From the NCBI GenBank assembly GCA_026394635.1, contig JAPKXV010000176.1, positions 1 through 6,689 of the forward strand: DNA of 6,689 nucleotides, written 5' to 3'. Positions 1 through 6,689 of this stretch are shown one piece after another. A program made the position numbers and the translations under genes. The stretch comes from Methanoregula sp. (GTDB lineage: Archaea; Halobacteriota; Methanomicrobia; Methanomicrobiales; Methanospirillaceae). Positions within the stretch are counted from its first letter, which is position 1. Each line of letters opens with the position of its first letter. The notes under the pieces were generated by a model that had not been told where the DNA came from, did not search any database, and saw only the letters and a list, made by a program, of their open reading frames with translations.

Positions 1-6
1 TTTTTC

Positions 7-11
7 GAGGG
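7..11 (+). promoter_or_regulatory. Shine-Dalgarno site for the first small membrane protein
   Basis: GAGGG lies 6 bases before the GTG at 18. The reading frame stays open to the window edge, so this site is the main reason for choosing the GTG as the start rather than assuming a longer, cut-off protein. Confidence 0.5.
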
Positions 12-17
12 AAAAAA

Positions 18-407
18 GTGTTTGAATCTCTTGAGCGAAGCATCGAAGTTGTTACTGCTCACCTGGGCGAAGTCATCCTTTTTTTTGCGGGGTGCCTGCT
101 GATTTTCTGTACAATCAGTTTTGCCATGATGATCATCTGGTCTGCATTTCTTGCTGACCAGCTGGAACCGATCACCCGGTATAATGAGACACTGATCCAG
201 TCGTTTACCCCCGACCAGTTTATTGGTATGATCGGCCAGAACGGTATCTGGATAACCGCACTCATCATCTTCTGCTGGGTAACCCTCCTCATTACGGTCC
301 TTTACACGTACAAAGCCTGTTTCTACCGTCTGGTTTCCGGAAAAATTGTACAAGTCCAGCAGCAGATCGGGGAGTTCGACAGCAAGGGACGCTGGTACAA
401 ATATTGA
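18..407 (+). CDS. Small two-helix membrane protein of unknown function
   Basis: I do not recognise this 129-residue protein. It begins with a short amphipathic N-terminus, followed by a hydrophobic segment at about residues 18-45, a loop of about 30 residues containing polar and proline residues, a second hydrophobic segment at about 76-98, and a basic/polar tail of about 30 residues. There is no cleavable signal peptide with a clear AxA site and no recognisable catalytic motif. Three cysteines (C25, C31, C86) sit inside the predicted helices and C101 just after the second. The GTG start is chosen because GAGGG precedes it at good spacing; the frame is open upstream, so a longer form is possible. 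The gene ends in TGA and is followed by a T-tract shared with the converging DUF92 gene. Upstream context is outside the window, so operon membership is unknown. It is probably a real gene, because it fits snugly between the window edge and the next gene and has a ribosome-binding site. Confidence 0.7.
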   Translation: MFESLERSIEVVTAHLGEVILFFAGCLLIFCTISFAMMIIWSAFLADQLEPITRYNETLIQSFTPDQFIGMIGQNGIWITALIIFCWVTLLITVLYTYKACFYRLVSGKIVQVQQQIGEFDSKGRWYKY

Positions 408-443
408 GTGATACTCTTTTAGCCTCTAAGACAGGCACTATCC

Positions 444-450
444 TTTTTTT
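444..450 (+). terminator. Poly-T terminator after the small membrane protein
   Basis: A run of seven T sits about 37 bases after the TGA at 405-407, with a further short T run at 416-419. Archaeal transcription ends at such T-tracts without needing a hairpin, and I see no stem here. The run touches the stop codon of the converging DUF92 gene (TAA on the minus strand at 451-449). Confidence 0.4.
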
Positions 451-1651
451 AAATTGGTATCCATAAAAAGAGGGCAACCGCACATATCCCGCCACCGAGG
501 GTAGCGAGCAGGTTTGTGCCTGCATTGCCAACATAGCCCTTGTTCTCAAGCGTTGCGCCAACGATGCTGTCGATGTTGGTCCCTGCAAATCCGGCAATCG
601 TACAGATAACCAGCATCCACGGTGTTATGATAGAAAGGAGGAGGGCGACAACGCATACCAGGAACCCTCCGGCCAGAGCAACCAGTTCCCCGGTCATGGT
701 CACGCCGCCATTGGTGCCAATGGGGACTTTTTTCAGCGTGGTTATCATGTAGGGAGTCCCCCCGGTAACCCCAATCTCACTTGCCATCGTATCGGCGGCA
801 GCTGTCGCCACGCAGCCAATATAGAGCACGATAAATTCCGGCCGGACAAAAACACCATACAGCACAGCTGCTGCTGCTGCAACAATCCCGTTCGCAAAGA
901 CATTGCGGTAGCCCCGTGCCCCTCCCTGTCCCTGCTCGATACCAATCTTCTTCTTATATTCATATTTGTAGCGCGTTGAGATAGACCCGAGGATGAAAAA
1001 CGCCAGCATGACCATAAACCATCTCGCGTCCGCAAAGACGATCAGGATGATACCGACGAGTGCTGCAGAAAACAGCCCTGACAGGTCAGCAGTCTTGAAC
1101 CTGAACGCAAAATAACCAAACGTGAACGCAACAATGACAGCGATGACCACCATCTGCAGGTCTGCCTCGTAATTCAGCTCATCGATCAGGTACATTGTCA
1201 TCGCGATTCCCAGCCCTTCGATAACCAGTGAATCCTCGTATTTGAGCAGGATCACTTTGAGAAGCACTGCGGTAATGATCCCCAATATAAGGGTGAGTGG
1301 CACCATCCGGTTGAGGTAAACCATGACAAGGACGGCTGCCCAGGATGTGGAGATGACATAATAAAGGTAGGTGTTCAGGTCATCGGCACCTGTACCAAAG
1401 ACAATTTCTCCCATGACGAGGATCGCAAGCGTACACACAAAATAGAATACTGGGAGGACCCCCAGACCATAGAGAGCGGCAAGCACGATGAAGGCGTAAC
1501 TGAGATATTTGGTTGCAAAGAAACGGAACAGGACAAGAGAATAAAAGATGACAATAAGTCCCATAAGCCATGCGGGTTGCAGAACCGGTGCAATCAGAAC
1601 CGTGAAAAATGCGAGCACCGCGGCAAGCAGCAACCCATGACGCCGTTCCAT
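449..1651 (-). CDS. DUF92-family polytopic membrane protein (VTE6-related)
   Basis: This is a 400-residue integral membrane protein with roughly a dozen hydrophobic stretches. The C-terminal part carries the conserved features of the DUF92 family (Pfam PF01940 / TIGR00297): an RGYRN-V-NG stretch at about 246-255, DTMASEIG at 287-294, GTNGGVT at 312-318, and a GTNIDSIVGATLENKG block at 357-372 followed by the NAGTN turn at 376-380. The basic loop at about 226-250 probably faces the cytoplasm. Plant VTE6, in the same family, phosphorylates phytyl phosphate, so a role with prenyl phosphates (archaeal lipid precursors) is possible, but the archaeal substrate is not shown by the sequence. The domain itself is about 230 residues; here it is preceded by about 175 extra hydrophobic residues with no obvious motif of their own. 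The ATG at 1651 has no clear Shine-Dalgarno site, which suggests a short or absent leader. The gene is divergent from valS and convergent with the small membrane protein. Confidence 0.85.
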   Translation of the reverse strand: MERRHGLLLAAVLAFFTVLIAPVLQPAWLMGLIVIFYSLVLFRFFATKYLSYAFIVLAALYGLGVLPVFYFVCTLAILVMGEIVFGTGADDLNTYLYYVISTSWAAVLVMVYLNRMVPLTLILGIITAVLLKVILLKYEDSLVIEGLGIAMTMYLIDELNYEADLQMVVIAVIVAFTFGYFAFRFKTADLSGLFSAALVGIILIVFADARWFMVMLAFFILGSISTRYKYEYKKKIGIEQGQGGARGYRNVFANGIVAAAAAVLYGVFVRPEFIVLYIGCVATAAADTMASEIGVTGGTPYMITTLKKVPIGTNGGVTMTGELVALAGGFLVCVVALLLSIITPWMLVICTIAGFAGTNIDSIVGATLENKGYVGNAGTNLLATLGGGICAVALFLWIPI

Positions 1652-1791
1652 TGCCGTACTATGGTCACTGTGATGACAAGAATTTGTTCATGCACCTGCC
1701 TGACGTTTTTTTGCGCGAATGTGCAGGGCATTGATACAAGAGTTGATTTTTTCGATCACTATATGTGATTTCACGACCAACATTCTGCGTA
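1652..1791. promoter_or_regulatory. Divergent intergenic region between the DUF92 gene and valS
   Basis: These 140 bases must hold the promoters for both genes. On the plus strand an AT-rich TATA-like core lies about 30 bases before the valS ATG, consistent with a short leader. Two palindromes with TCAC/GTGA arms are present: TCAC-T-GTGA at 1665-1673, close to the DUF92 start, and ATCAC-TATAT-GTGAT at 1755-1769, over the valS TATA-like core. I see no tRNA or T-box-like structure. Confidence 0.4.
1755..1769 (+). promoter_or_regulatory. TATA-like box inside a perfect inverted repeat, upstream of valS
   Basis: ATCAC-TATAT-GTGAT is a 5+5 base perfect inverted repeat with the TATA-like sequence as its spacer. 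The centre lies 30 bases before the valS ATG, where an archaeal TATA box would direct a nearly leaderless transcript. A protein bound to the arms would block TBP, so it may be an operator; this is inference. Confidence 0.35.
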
Positions 1792-4433
1792 ATGGCATCA
1801 GCTGATCAACTTCCGAAAACCTATGAATTTGCAACCGTTGGGCATCAGCTAATCAACTTCCGAAAACCTATGAATTTGCAGCCGTTGAGGAAAAATGGCG
1901 TGCAGCATGGCGGGATGAGGATTTCTTTTTTGACCGGAATTCGAACAAACCGCAGTTCGTCATCGATACCCCGCCCCCGTACCCGACAGGAAATTTTCAT
2001 ATCGGCAATGCGCTGAACTGGTGCTATATCGATTTTTTCGCCCGGTACAAGCGGATGAAAGGCTTCAACGTAATGTTCCCGCAAGGCTGGGACTGCCACG
2101 GGCTCCCGACGGAAGTCAAGGTAGAAGAGATCAATAAGATCACCAAAAACGACGTCTCACGCGAGGAGTTCCGGCGGATGTGCCGGGAGCTGACCTTAAA
2201 AAACATCACGCAGATGCGGCTTACGATGCGCAGGATGGCATTCTCGACTGACTGGAGCAACGAGTACGTCACGATGATGCCGGAGTACTACAGCAGGACG
2301 CAGCTCTCCTTTTTACGCATGCTTGCTGCCGGTTACATCTACCAGAGCGAACACCCGGTCAACTACTGCACCCGGTGCGAGACGGCGATCGCGTTTGCTG
2401 AGGTCACGTACGAGGAGCGGGACACCCAACTCAACTACTTCGATTTTAGCGGGATCGAGATCGCAACCACACGCCCTGAGCTGCTTGTCGCCTGCGTGGC
2501 GGTTGCCACCCACCCGGCTGACACTCGGTACTATTCTTTGAAAGGAAAGCAGCTGACCGTCCCGATCTTTGGCCACAGCGTTCCCGTAATCCAAGACGAG
2601 GCTGTTGATCCGGAATTCGGGTCCGGCGCGGTCATGATCTGTACGTTTGGAGACAAGCAGGACGTCCACTGGTGGAAGCAGCACAACCTTGCGCTGCGGA
2701 GGGCAATTGATCACCAGGGAAATATGACCAGCCTTGCCGGGAAGTACGCGGGACTGAACGTGCAGGAATGCAGGAAAGCCATCCTTGCCGATATGAAGGC
2801 GGAAAATATCCTGCGCAGGCAGGAGCAGCTGACCCAGCGGGTGGGCACCTGCTGGCGTTGCAAGACCCCGATCGAGATTTTATCCGAGCGCCAGTGGTTC
2901 GTGAAAGTCAAGCCGGACGAGATCCTGAACGCAGCCCACGAGATCGCGTGGTACCCGGAGCACATGCTGCGCAGGATGGAGAACTGGACGTCCCAGATGG
3001 AATGGGACTGGTGCATCTCCCGGCAGCGGATCTTTGCTACCCCGATTCCGGTCTGGTTCTGCAGGAAATGCGGGCAGATGGCACTCCCCGATGAGAAAGA
3101 TTTGCCGGTCGATCCCACGCTGGCAAAACCAGACCATCCCTGCACAACGTGCGGTAGTACCGAATTTACAGGTGATGAAGATGTGCTTGATACGTGGATG
3201 GACTCATCGATATCCGTCCTCAACATCACAGGATGGAACGGCAGCGGGATCCCGGAGATCTTCCCTGCCCAGATCCGGCCCCAAGGCCATGACATCATCC
3301 GGACATGGGCGTTCTACACCATCCTCCGGTCGGTCGCGCTCACCGGCAAACGCCCGTGGGACCAGATCGTGATCAACGGTATGGTGCTGGGCGAGGACGG
3401 GTTCAAGATGTCCAAGAGCCGGGGCAACATCATCATGCCCGAAGAGATCCTTGGCAAGTACGGCGCCGACGCGCTCCGGCAGTGGGCGGCGACCGGCGCC
3501 GCTACGGGTTCGGACATCATGTTCAACTGGAACGACGTCGTCGCTGCATCGCGGTTCCAGACCAAGATGTGGAACATCGCAAAATTCGTCCTGCTCCATC
3601 TCGGGAAAGGTGGCGTGGACGAGAACGCAACGGTCACTGCGCTTGCTGACCGCTGGCTGCTCGCCAGGCTCTCGGACACCACGGAAAAGGTCACGGAAGC
3701 AATGGAGAAGTACCTGTTCGATGACGCGCTCCGCGCCATCCGCGAGTTCGCGTGGGACGTGCTTGCCGACAATTACATCGAGCTGGTCAAGGGCAGGCTG
3801 TACGCAAAGGATGCCTCCCGGAAAGGAGCTGTGCGGGCGCTTGCGACGGCCTACGATGCATTGCTGCGGATGCTCGCCCCGTTCACCCCGTACTTTGCCG
3901 AGGAATGTTTCTCATATCTTACTAAAGGAAGCGTCCACAAACAACATTGGGTTGCCTTCACGTATGATGACACGCAGGCACGCGCCGAGGGAGACATGCT
4001 CGTAAAAGTAGTAGCCGAGGTGCGGAAGTTCAAGCACGATAACGGTCTTGCACTCAATGCACCACTGGGAAAAGTGACGATTTATGCGCCCCATACCGTC
4101 AATGATGATGGCGACACGGCACGCACCCTGAACGCAGAAGTCCACTGGCGTACCGATACAGCAAAACTCGATCGGGTAATGGAGGATATCGGGTTTGACC
4201 GTTCAGTTGTCGGGCCAACATTCCGTAAACAGGCGCAGGCATTTATGAATGCCATCATGGCACTCCCGCCAGAACACCTGGAAAACCCGCCGGCGACCAT
4301 CGATCTTGACGGCACCGAAGTCGGGATCCCGGCAAACGCATTTACCCTGAAATTTTCCTACATGGAAGAAGGGGCAAAGGTCGAGGTTCTCAGCGTTGGC
4401 GGCGTGATCGTGACGATAGGAAAAACTGCCTGA
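1792..4433 (+). CDS. valS: Valyl-tRNA synthetase, reading frame broken near the start by a 47-base duplication
   Basis: Charges tRNA-Val with valine in the cytoplasm (class Ia synthetase). Removing one copy of a 47-base tandem duplication at 1794-1887 gives a continuous 864-residue protein, normal for an archaeal ValRS. In that numbering: HIGN (HIGH motif) 54-57, [10 protein letters not shown] 83-92, zinc-type CxxC pairs at 177/180, 338/341, 408/411 and 435/438, the CP1 editing-domain TTRPE at 210-214 and the archaeal-type CTFGDK-DV block near 268-276, [10 protein letters not shown] at 448, KMSKS at 523-527, then an all-helical anticodon-binding domain from about residue 600. As written, translation from ATG 1792 shifts frame after copy 1 and stops at 2014-2016. 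The main frame has no ATG, GTG or TTG until 2055 (residue 73), which lies after the HIGH motif, so a protein from 2055 should be inactive. The rest of the gene is intact. Its last 44 bases overlap tmk on the other strand. Confidence 0.93.
1794..1887 (+). repeat. 47-base tandem direct duplication in the valS start region
   Basis: Copy 1 is 1794-1840 and copy 2 is 1841-1887; they abut exactly. They match at 45 of 47 positions, differing at G1804/A1851 and A1834/G1881. Copy 1 begins at the G of the valS start codon. Because 47 is not a multiple of 3, the duplication shifts the frame, and deleting either copy restores the 864-residue ValRS. The two differences would change residue 5 (Asp/Asn) and residue 15 (Thr/Ala). 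Confidence 0.97.
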
Positions 4434-5013
4434 TCGCACCGGCAACAAACGGGCGTATCTCTTCTTTTTCTTTTGAAGCATCGATAATTACAAAACGCGA
4501 TGGATCACTTCGGGCAAGTTCGAGATAATTTTTCTGAACTTTTTCCAAAATTTCTTTTCGTTCAAAATGCTCCCGCCCGCTCTTTGCTGCAAGGCGTTCA
4601 AGTGCCACATCGACAGGGATTATGAGAAGGAATGTCCTGTCGGGAACGATCGTCCAGCCGTTGTGGAGCGCCTGGAGCCATGCCAAGGGTTCGGGAATAC
4701 TATTCTCTAATGTCACTGACTGGTACGCGTACCGGCTGTCGGTGTACCGGTCCGAGATCACAATCCTGCCATCCGCAAGTGCAGGGCGGATCACGTTGGC
4801 AAGGTGCGCCGCATGGTCGGCAACAAAGAGGAGCGCTTCAGTTACCGGGTCCGCCTGTTCGGCAATTGCCCGCCTCACTGAATCCCCCACCCATGTCGCG
4901 CCGGGTTCCCGGGTGAGAACGGGGTTAAGATCAACGAGCAGCTCTCCAAGGCCCGAATGGAGCGTGCTCTTTCCCGTGCCGTCGATGCCCTCGAGCGTGA
5001 TCAGCACATGCAT
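4390..5013 (-). CDS. tmk: Thymidylate (dTMP) kinase
   Basis: Phosphorylates dTMP to dTDP with ATP, a required step toward dTTP. The 207-residue form starting at ATG 5013 shows a P-loop GIDGTGKST at 9-17, TREPG at 34-38, a DRY motif at 88-90 followed by YAYQ at 95-98 (nucleotide base-binding region), and an Arg/Lys-rich lid region at about 140-153. Length is typical. Three starts are possible: ATG 5028, ATG 5013 and GTG 5007. An AGGGGGG run lies 6 bases before the GTG but touches the ATG at 5013, so the GTG (205 residues, beginning MLITLEG) is a serious alternative. The start overlaps the stop of the upstream HisA/HisF-related gene, indicating coupled translation in one operon. The C-terminus ends in an Arg-rich tail encoded antisense to the valS 3' end (44-base overlap). 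Confidence 0.93.
   Translation of the reverse strand: MHVLITLEGIDGTGKSTLHSGLGELLVDLNPVLTREPGATWVGDSVRRAIAEQADPVTEALLFVADHAAHLANVIRPALADGRIVISDRYTDSRYAYQSVTLENSIPEPLAWLQALHNGWTIVPDRTFLLIIPVDVALERLAAKSGREHFERKEILEKVQKNYLELARSDPSRFVIIDASKEKEEIRPFVAGAIRQFFLSSRSRRQR
4458..4474 (+). terminator. T-rich tract downstream of valS
   Basis: A pyrimidine tract with 13 T in 17 bases starts 25 bases after the valS TGA, in the position of an archaeal T-tract terminator. It lies inside tmk, where its complement encodes the Lys/Glu-rich stretch KEKEE, so the signal could also be a coincidence of that composition. Confidence 0.35.
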
Positions 5014-5672
5014 CCCCCCTGTACCCATGGAAGCGGAATTTTTCCCTGGTGGACTGCAGTTGCAACGATTGCTCCGTCAAATCCCGCATCGGCAAGCTGG
5101 TGCAGGTCATCACTGGTTGCCACACCACCTCCATACAGCAGTTTTCCTGAATATGCGGAACGCAGCGAACGGAGACCTGATACTTCAATTCCACTTTGGG
5201 TTCCGACTGCACCGAGGTTCAGGATGATGCAACCCTCAAATCCAAGCCGGTCCGCTTCCACCAGGACATCAACCGGATTACGACCCGATGGGATCACCTT
5301 TCCGTGCTTGATATCAAGCGAGAGAAAACCACCGTTGTATCGCGAGAGATTATCGCCACAGGTTTCTGTCCCGATCACGTTCATGATATGTTCTCCTCTG
5401 AGATACTCATCTGGCGTCCGTATCCCCCGGTCGACATAACAGCAGGATACCCTGTGTGCGCATGCCCGGATTACATCATCATGGGAGCCGGTCTTTTCAA
5501 TCCGGTCGAGATCCGCAATGTACAGGTACCTGGGCCGGAGTTCCTCAATATACCTGAGGGGTTCACAAGAGGCGGAAATCCCCCAGTCCAGCGGCAGGTA
5601 GGTGGTGCGGTTACCCGCTTTTCCATGCACGACTGCTCCATGCCGCAAATCCATTGCAAGAATCAGGTCCAT
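5001..5672 (-). CDS. HisA/HisF-related (beta/alpha)8-barrel protein of the methanogen type
   Basis: A 223-residue TIM-barrel protein related to HisA and HisF (the hisAF-related family TIGR00734). It begins MDLILAMDLRHG, so Asp8 matches the first catalytic acid of HisA; FLSLDIKHGK places Asp120 at the second. The YIADLDRIEKTG strand (51-62), a GGGV phosphate-binding turn (181-184) and the ATAVHQGKI strand (204-212) also match the fold. It diverges from true HisA elsewhere, for example NLGAVGTQSG at 152-161 where HisA has a different loop, and no other his gene is near, so histidine biosynthesis is doubtful and the substrate is unknown. ATG 5672 is chosen over ATG 5705 because the longer form would leave 8 bases to mfnB and adds residues before the first beta strand. 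It is followed by tmk with overlapping ends and divergent from mfnB, which hints at a role in methanofuran or other C1-cofactor synthesis; that is inference. Confidence 0.85.
   Translation of the reverse strand: MDLILAMDLRHGAVVHGKAGNRTTYLPLDWGISASCEPLRYIEELRPRYLYIADLDRIEKTGSHDDVIRACAHRVSCCYVDRGIRTPDEYLRGEHIMNVIGTETCGDNLSRYNGGFLSLDIKHGKVIPSGRNPVDVLVEADRLGFEGCIILNLGAVGTQSGIEVSGLRSLRSAYSGKLLYGGGVATSDDLHQLADAGFDGAIVATAVHQGKIPLPWVQGGCMC
5014..5020 (-). promoter_or_regulatory. tmk: Shine-Dalgarno site for tmk
   Basis: AGGGGGG on the minus strand, inside the end of the upstream gene. Spacing is 6 bases to GTG 5007, zero to ATG 5013, and it lies downstream of ATG 5028, so it argues against the longest start and somewhat in favour of the GTG. 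Confidence 0.45.
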
Positions 5673-5713
5673 CCTAACGCAATCACTATTAGCAAAAACG
5701 ATCATTAAAGTTT
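5673..5713. promoter_or_regulatory. 41-base divergent promoter region, hisAF-related gene / mfnB
   Basis: The region is AT-rich. On the plus strand CACTATTAG (5684-5692) sits about 25-30 bases before the mfnB ATG. On the minus strand TTTAATG (5709-5703) sits about 33 bases before ATG 5672. Both placements fit archaeal TATA boxes giving nearly leaderless transcripts, with the two core promoters interleaved. No good Shine-Dalgarno site is seen for mfnB. Confidence 0.4.
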
Positions 5714-6394
5714 ATGCAATTGTTGGTCAGCCCCAGCAACATCGACGAAGCGCGCCGCTCTGTTGCCGCTGATATTATCGACGTGAAAAAACCGTCTGAA
5801 GGGTCACTTGGCGCCAACTTTCCATGGGTGATTAAAGAGATCAAATCCTTTGCTCAGAAACCCGTGAGTGCAGCGATCGGTGACTTCCCCTACAAACCCG
5901 GGGGGGCCTCACTCGCTGCATATGGCGCTGCGTGCGCGGGTGCTGACTATATCAAGATCGGGCTTGCATTCGATGGCGCATCGCGGGCGCGTGACATGAT
6001 CGCAGCGGTGGTAAAAGCAGTAAAAGATGAATTCCCAAAAAAAAATGTTGTCATTGCCGCTTATTCCGACTTCAAAAGGATGGGCACTATTTCTCCGTAT
6101 GAGATGGCACCGATCGCCGCTGAACTCGGGGCAGATATTGCAATGGTGGACACGGGGATCAAGGATAACAAAAGCACATTTGAGTTCATGAACGAATCAG
6201 ACCTGGCATCCTTCACTGTGACAAACACCCAACTCGGCTTGAGAACAGCCGTTGCAGGATCGCTGCGGTTCGAAGATGTTGCGATGTTGAAAAGGATCAA
6301 TCCGGATATTATCGGTGTGCGGGGCATGGTCTGTGGTGGAGACCGGAACTCCACGATCAGAGAAGACCTGGTCGCAACCGCACTTACCATGATC

Positions 6395-6400
<6 letters not shown>
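5714..6400 (+). CDS. mfnB: (5-formylfuran-3-yl)methyl phosphate synthase
   Basis: Condenses two glyceraldehyde-3-phosphate molecules into 4-(hydroxymethyl)-2-furancarboxaldehyde phosphate, the furan precursor of methanofuran (family formerly DUF556; the studied enzyme is MJ1099). The 228-residue TIM-barrel protein is full length. Conserved blocks are IIDVKKPSEGSLGANFPW (21-38), GDFPYKPGG (56-64), GADYIKIGL (76-84), MVDTGIKDNK (144-153), AGSL (181-184) and GVRGMVCGGDRN (201-212). D23, K25, K81, D146 and K150 correspond to the active-site Asp and Lys residues described for MJ1099 (about D25, K27, K85, D151, K155). The ATG at 5714 begins the usual MQLLVSP first strand. guaB follows after 3 bases, so the two are probably cotranscribed; the hisAF-related gene is divergent. 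Presence of this gene marks the host as a methanofuran user, hence most likely a methanogen in this context. Confidence 0.95.

Positions 6401-6689
<289 letters not shown>

Noticed and set aside
1794..1887. Start of a CRISPR array or an attachment-site repeat
   Set aside because: There are only two copies with no spacer between them, lying within coding sequence, and no integrase, Cas or mobile gene is in the window.
1765..2016. An 83-codon plus-strand ORF through the valS start region
   Set aside because: It is the true valS start (ATG 1792) read through copy 1 of the duplication and then out of frame; everything after about 1840 is the shifted ValRS sequence.
2711..3772. Several long open frames antisense to or shifted within valS (for example 2711-3298, 3204-3599 and 3314-3772 minus, 3451-4005 plus)
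   Set aside because: These are composition-driven shadows in a GC-rich gene; their translations have low complexity, rich in Arg, Ser and Pro, with no recognisable motifs, while valS is continuous and conserved across the region.
5001..5672. Genuine hisA of histidine biosynthesis
   Set aside because: Several loops differ from HisA, the resemblance is to the methanogen hisAF-related family, and no other his gene is nearby; not fully excluded without a genome-wide search.
5673..5705. Longer start of the HisA/HisF-related protein at ATG 5705
   Set aside because: It would add 11 residues before the family's usual first strand and leave only 8 bases between two divergent genes; ATG 5672 puts the catalytic Asp at position 8 as in HisA.
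5196..5708. 170-codon plus-strand ORF opposite the HisA/HisF-related gene
   Set aside because: Its opposite strand encodes a protein with clear barrel motifs and catalytic acids; the plus-strand translation shows none.

Overview
The window reads as a methanogenic archaeon, most likely of the Methanomicrobiales type. The reasons are an MfnB (methanofuran furan-ring synthase), a HisA/HisF-related protein of the methanogen type, an archaeal-type ValRS with four CxxC knuckles, an archaeal DUF92 membrane protein, GGTGAT-like ribosome-binding sites and T-tract terminators. The genus is an inference; no rRNA or marker gene is present to fix it. Coding density is very high and no gap exceeds about 140 bases.

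Layout. Bases 18-407 (+) hold a 129-residue two-helix membrane protein of unknown function, which ends at a T-tract. Facing it is a 400-residue DUF92-family polytopic membrane protein (449-1651, minus). A 140-base divergent intergenic region then leads into valyl-tRNA synthetase (1792-4433, +). Its tail overlaps by 44 bases, antiparallel, with the end of a minus-strand pair: a HisA/HisF-related (beta/alpha)8-barrel protein followed by thymidylate kinase (stop/start overlap, translationally coupled). A very short divergent promoter region, about 41 bases, separates that pair from mfnB (5714-6400, +). Three bases after mfnB comes the start of IMP dehydrogenase (guaB), which runs off the window.

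Working together. valS, tmk and guaB are core housekeeping genes (translation, dTTP supply, guanine nucleotides). mfnB makes the furan precursor of methanofuran, the first C1 carrier of CO2-reducing methanogenesis. The HisA/HisF-related protein shares a promoter region with mfnB, keeps both catalytic-acid positions of HisA, and may act in the same cofactor pathway; that is inference from position only.

The most striking observations are two lesions in genes expected to be essential. The valS start region carries a perfectly abutting 47-base tandem duplication (45/47 identical) that shifts the reading frame, so an uninterrupted ORF begins only after the HIGH motif. The guaB reading frame hits an in-frame TAG at codon 90, exactly where family members have a lysine, and the homology continues after it. 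Assembly or sequencing error, or mixed strains in a metagenome, is the most economical explanation for both. Real slippage/phase variation, translational bypass (valS) or amber decoding (guaB) are more exciting but unproven alternatives. I see no CRISPR array, insertion sequence, tRNA or defence system in the window.
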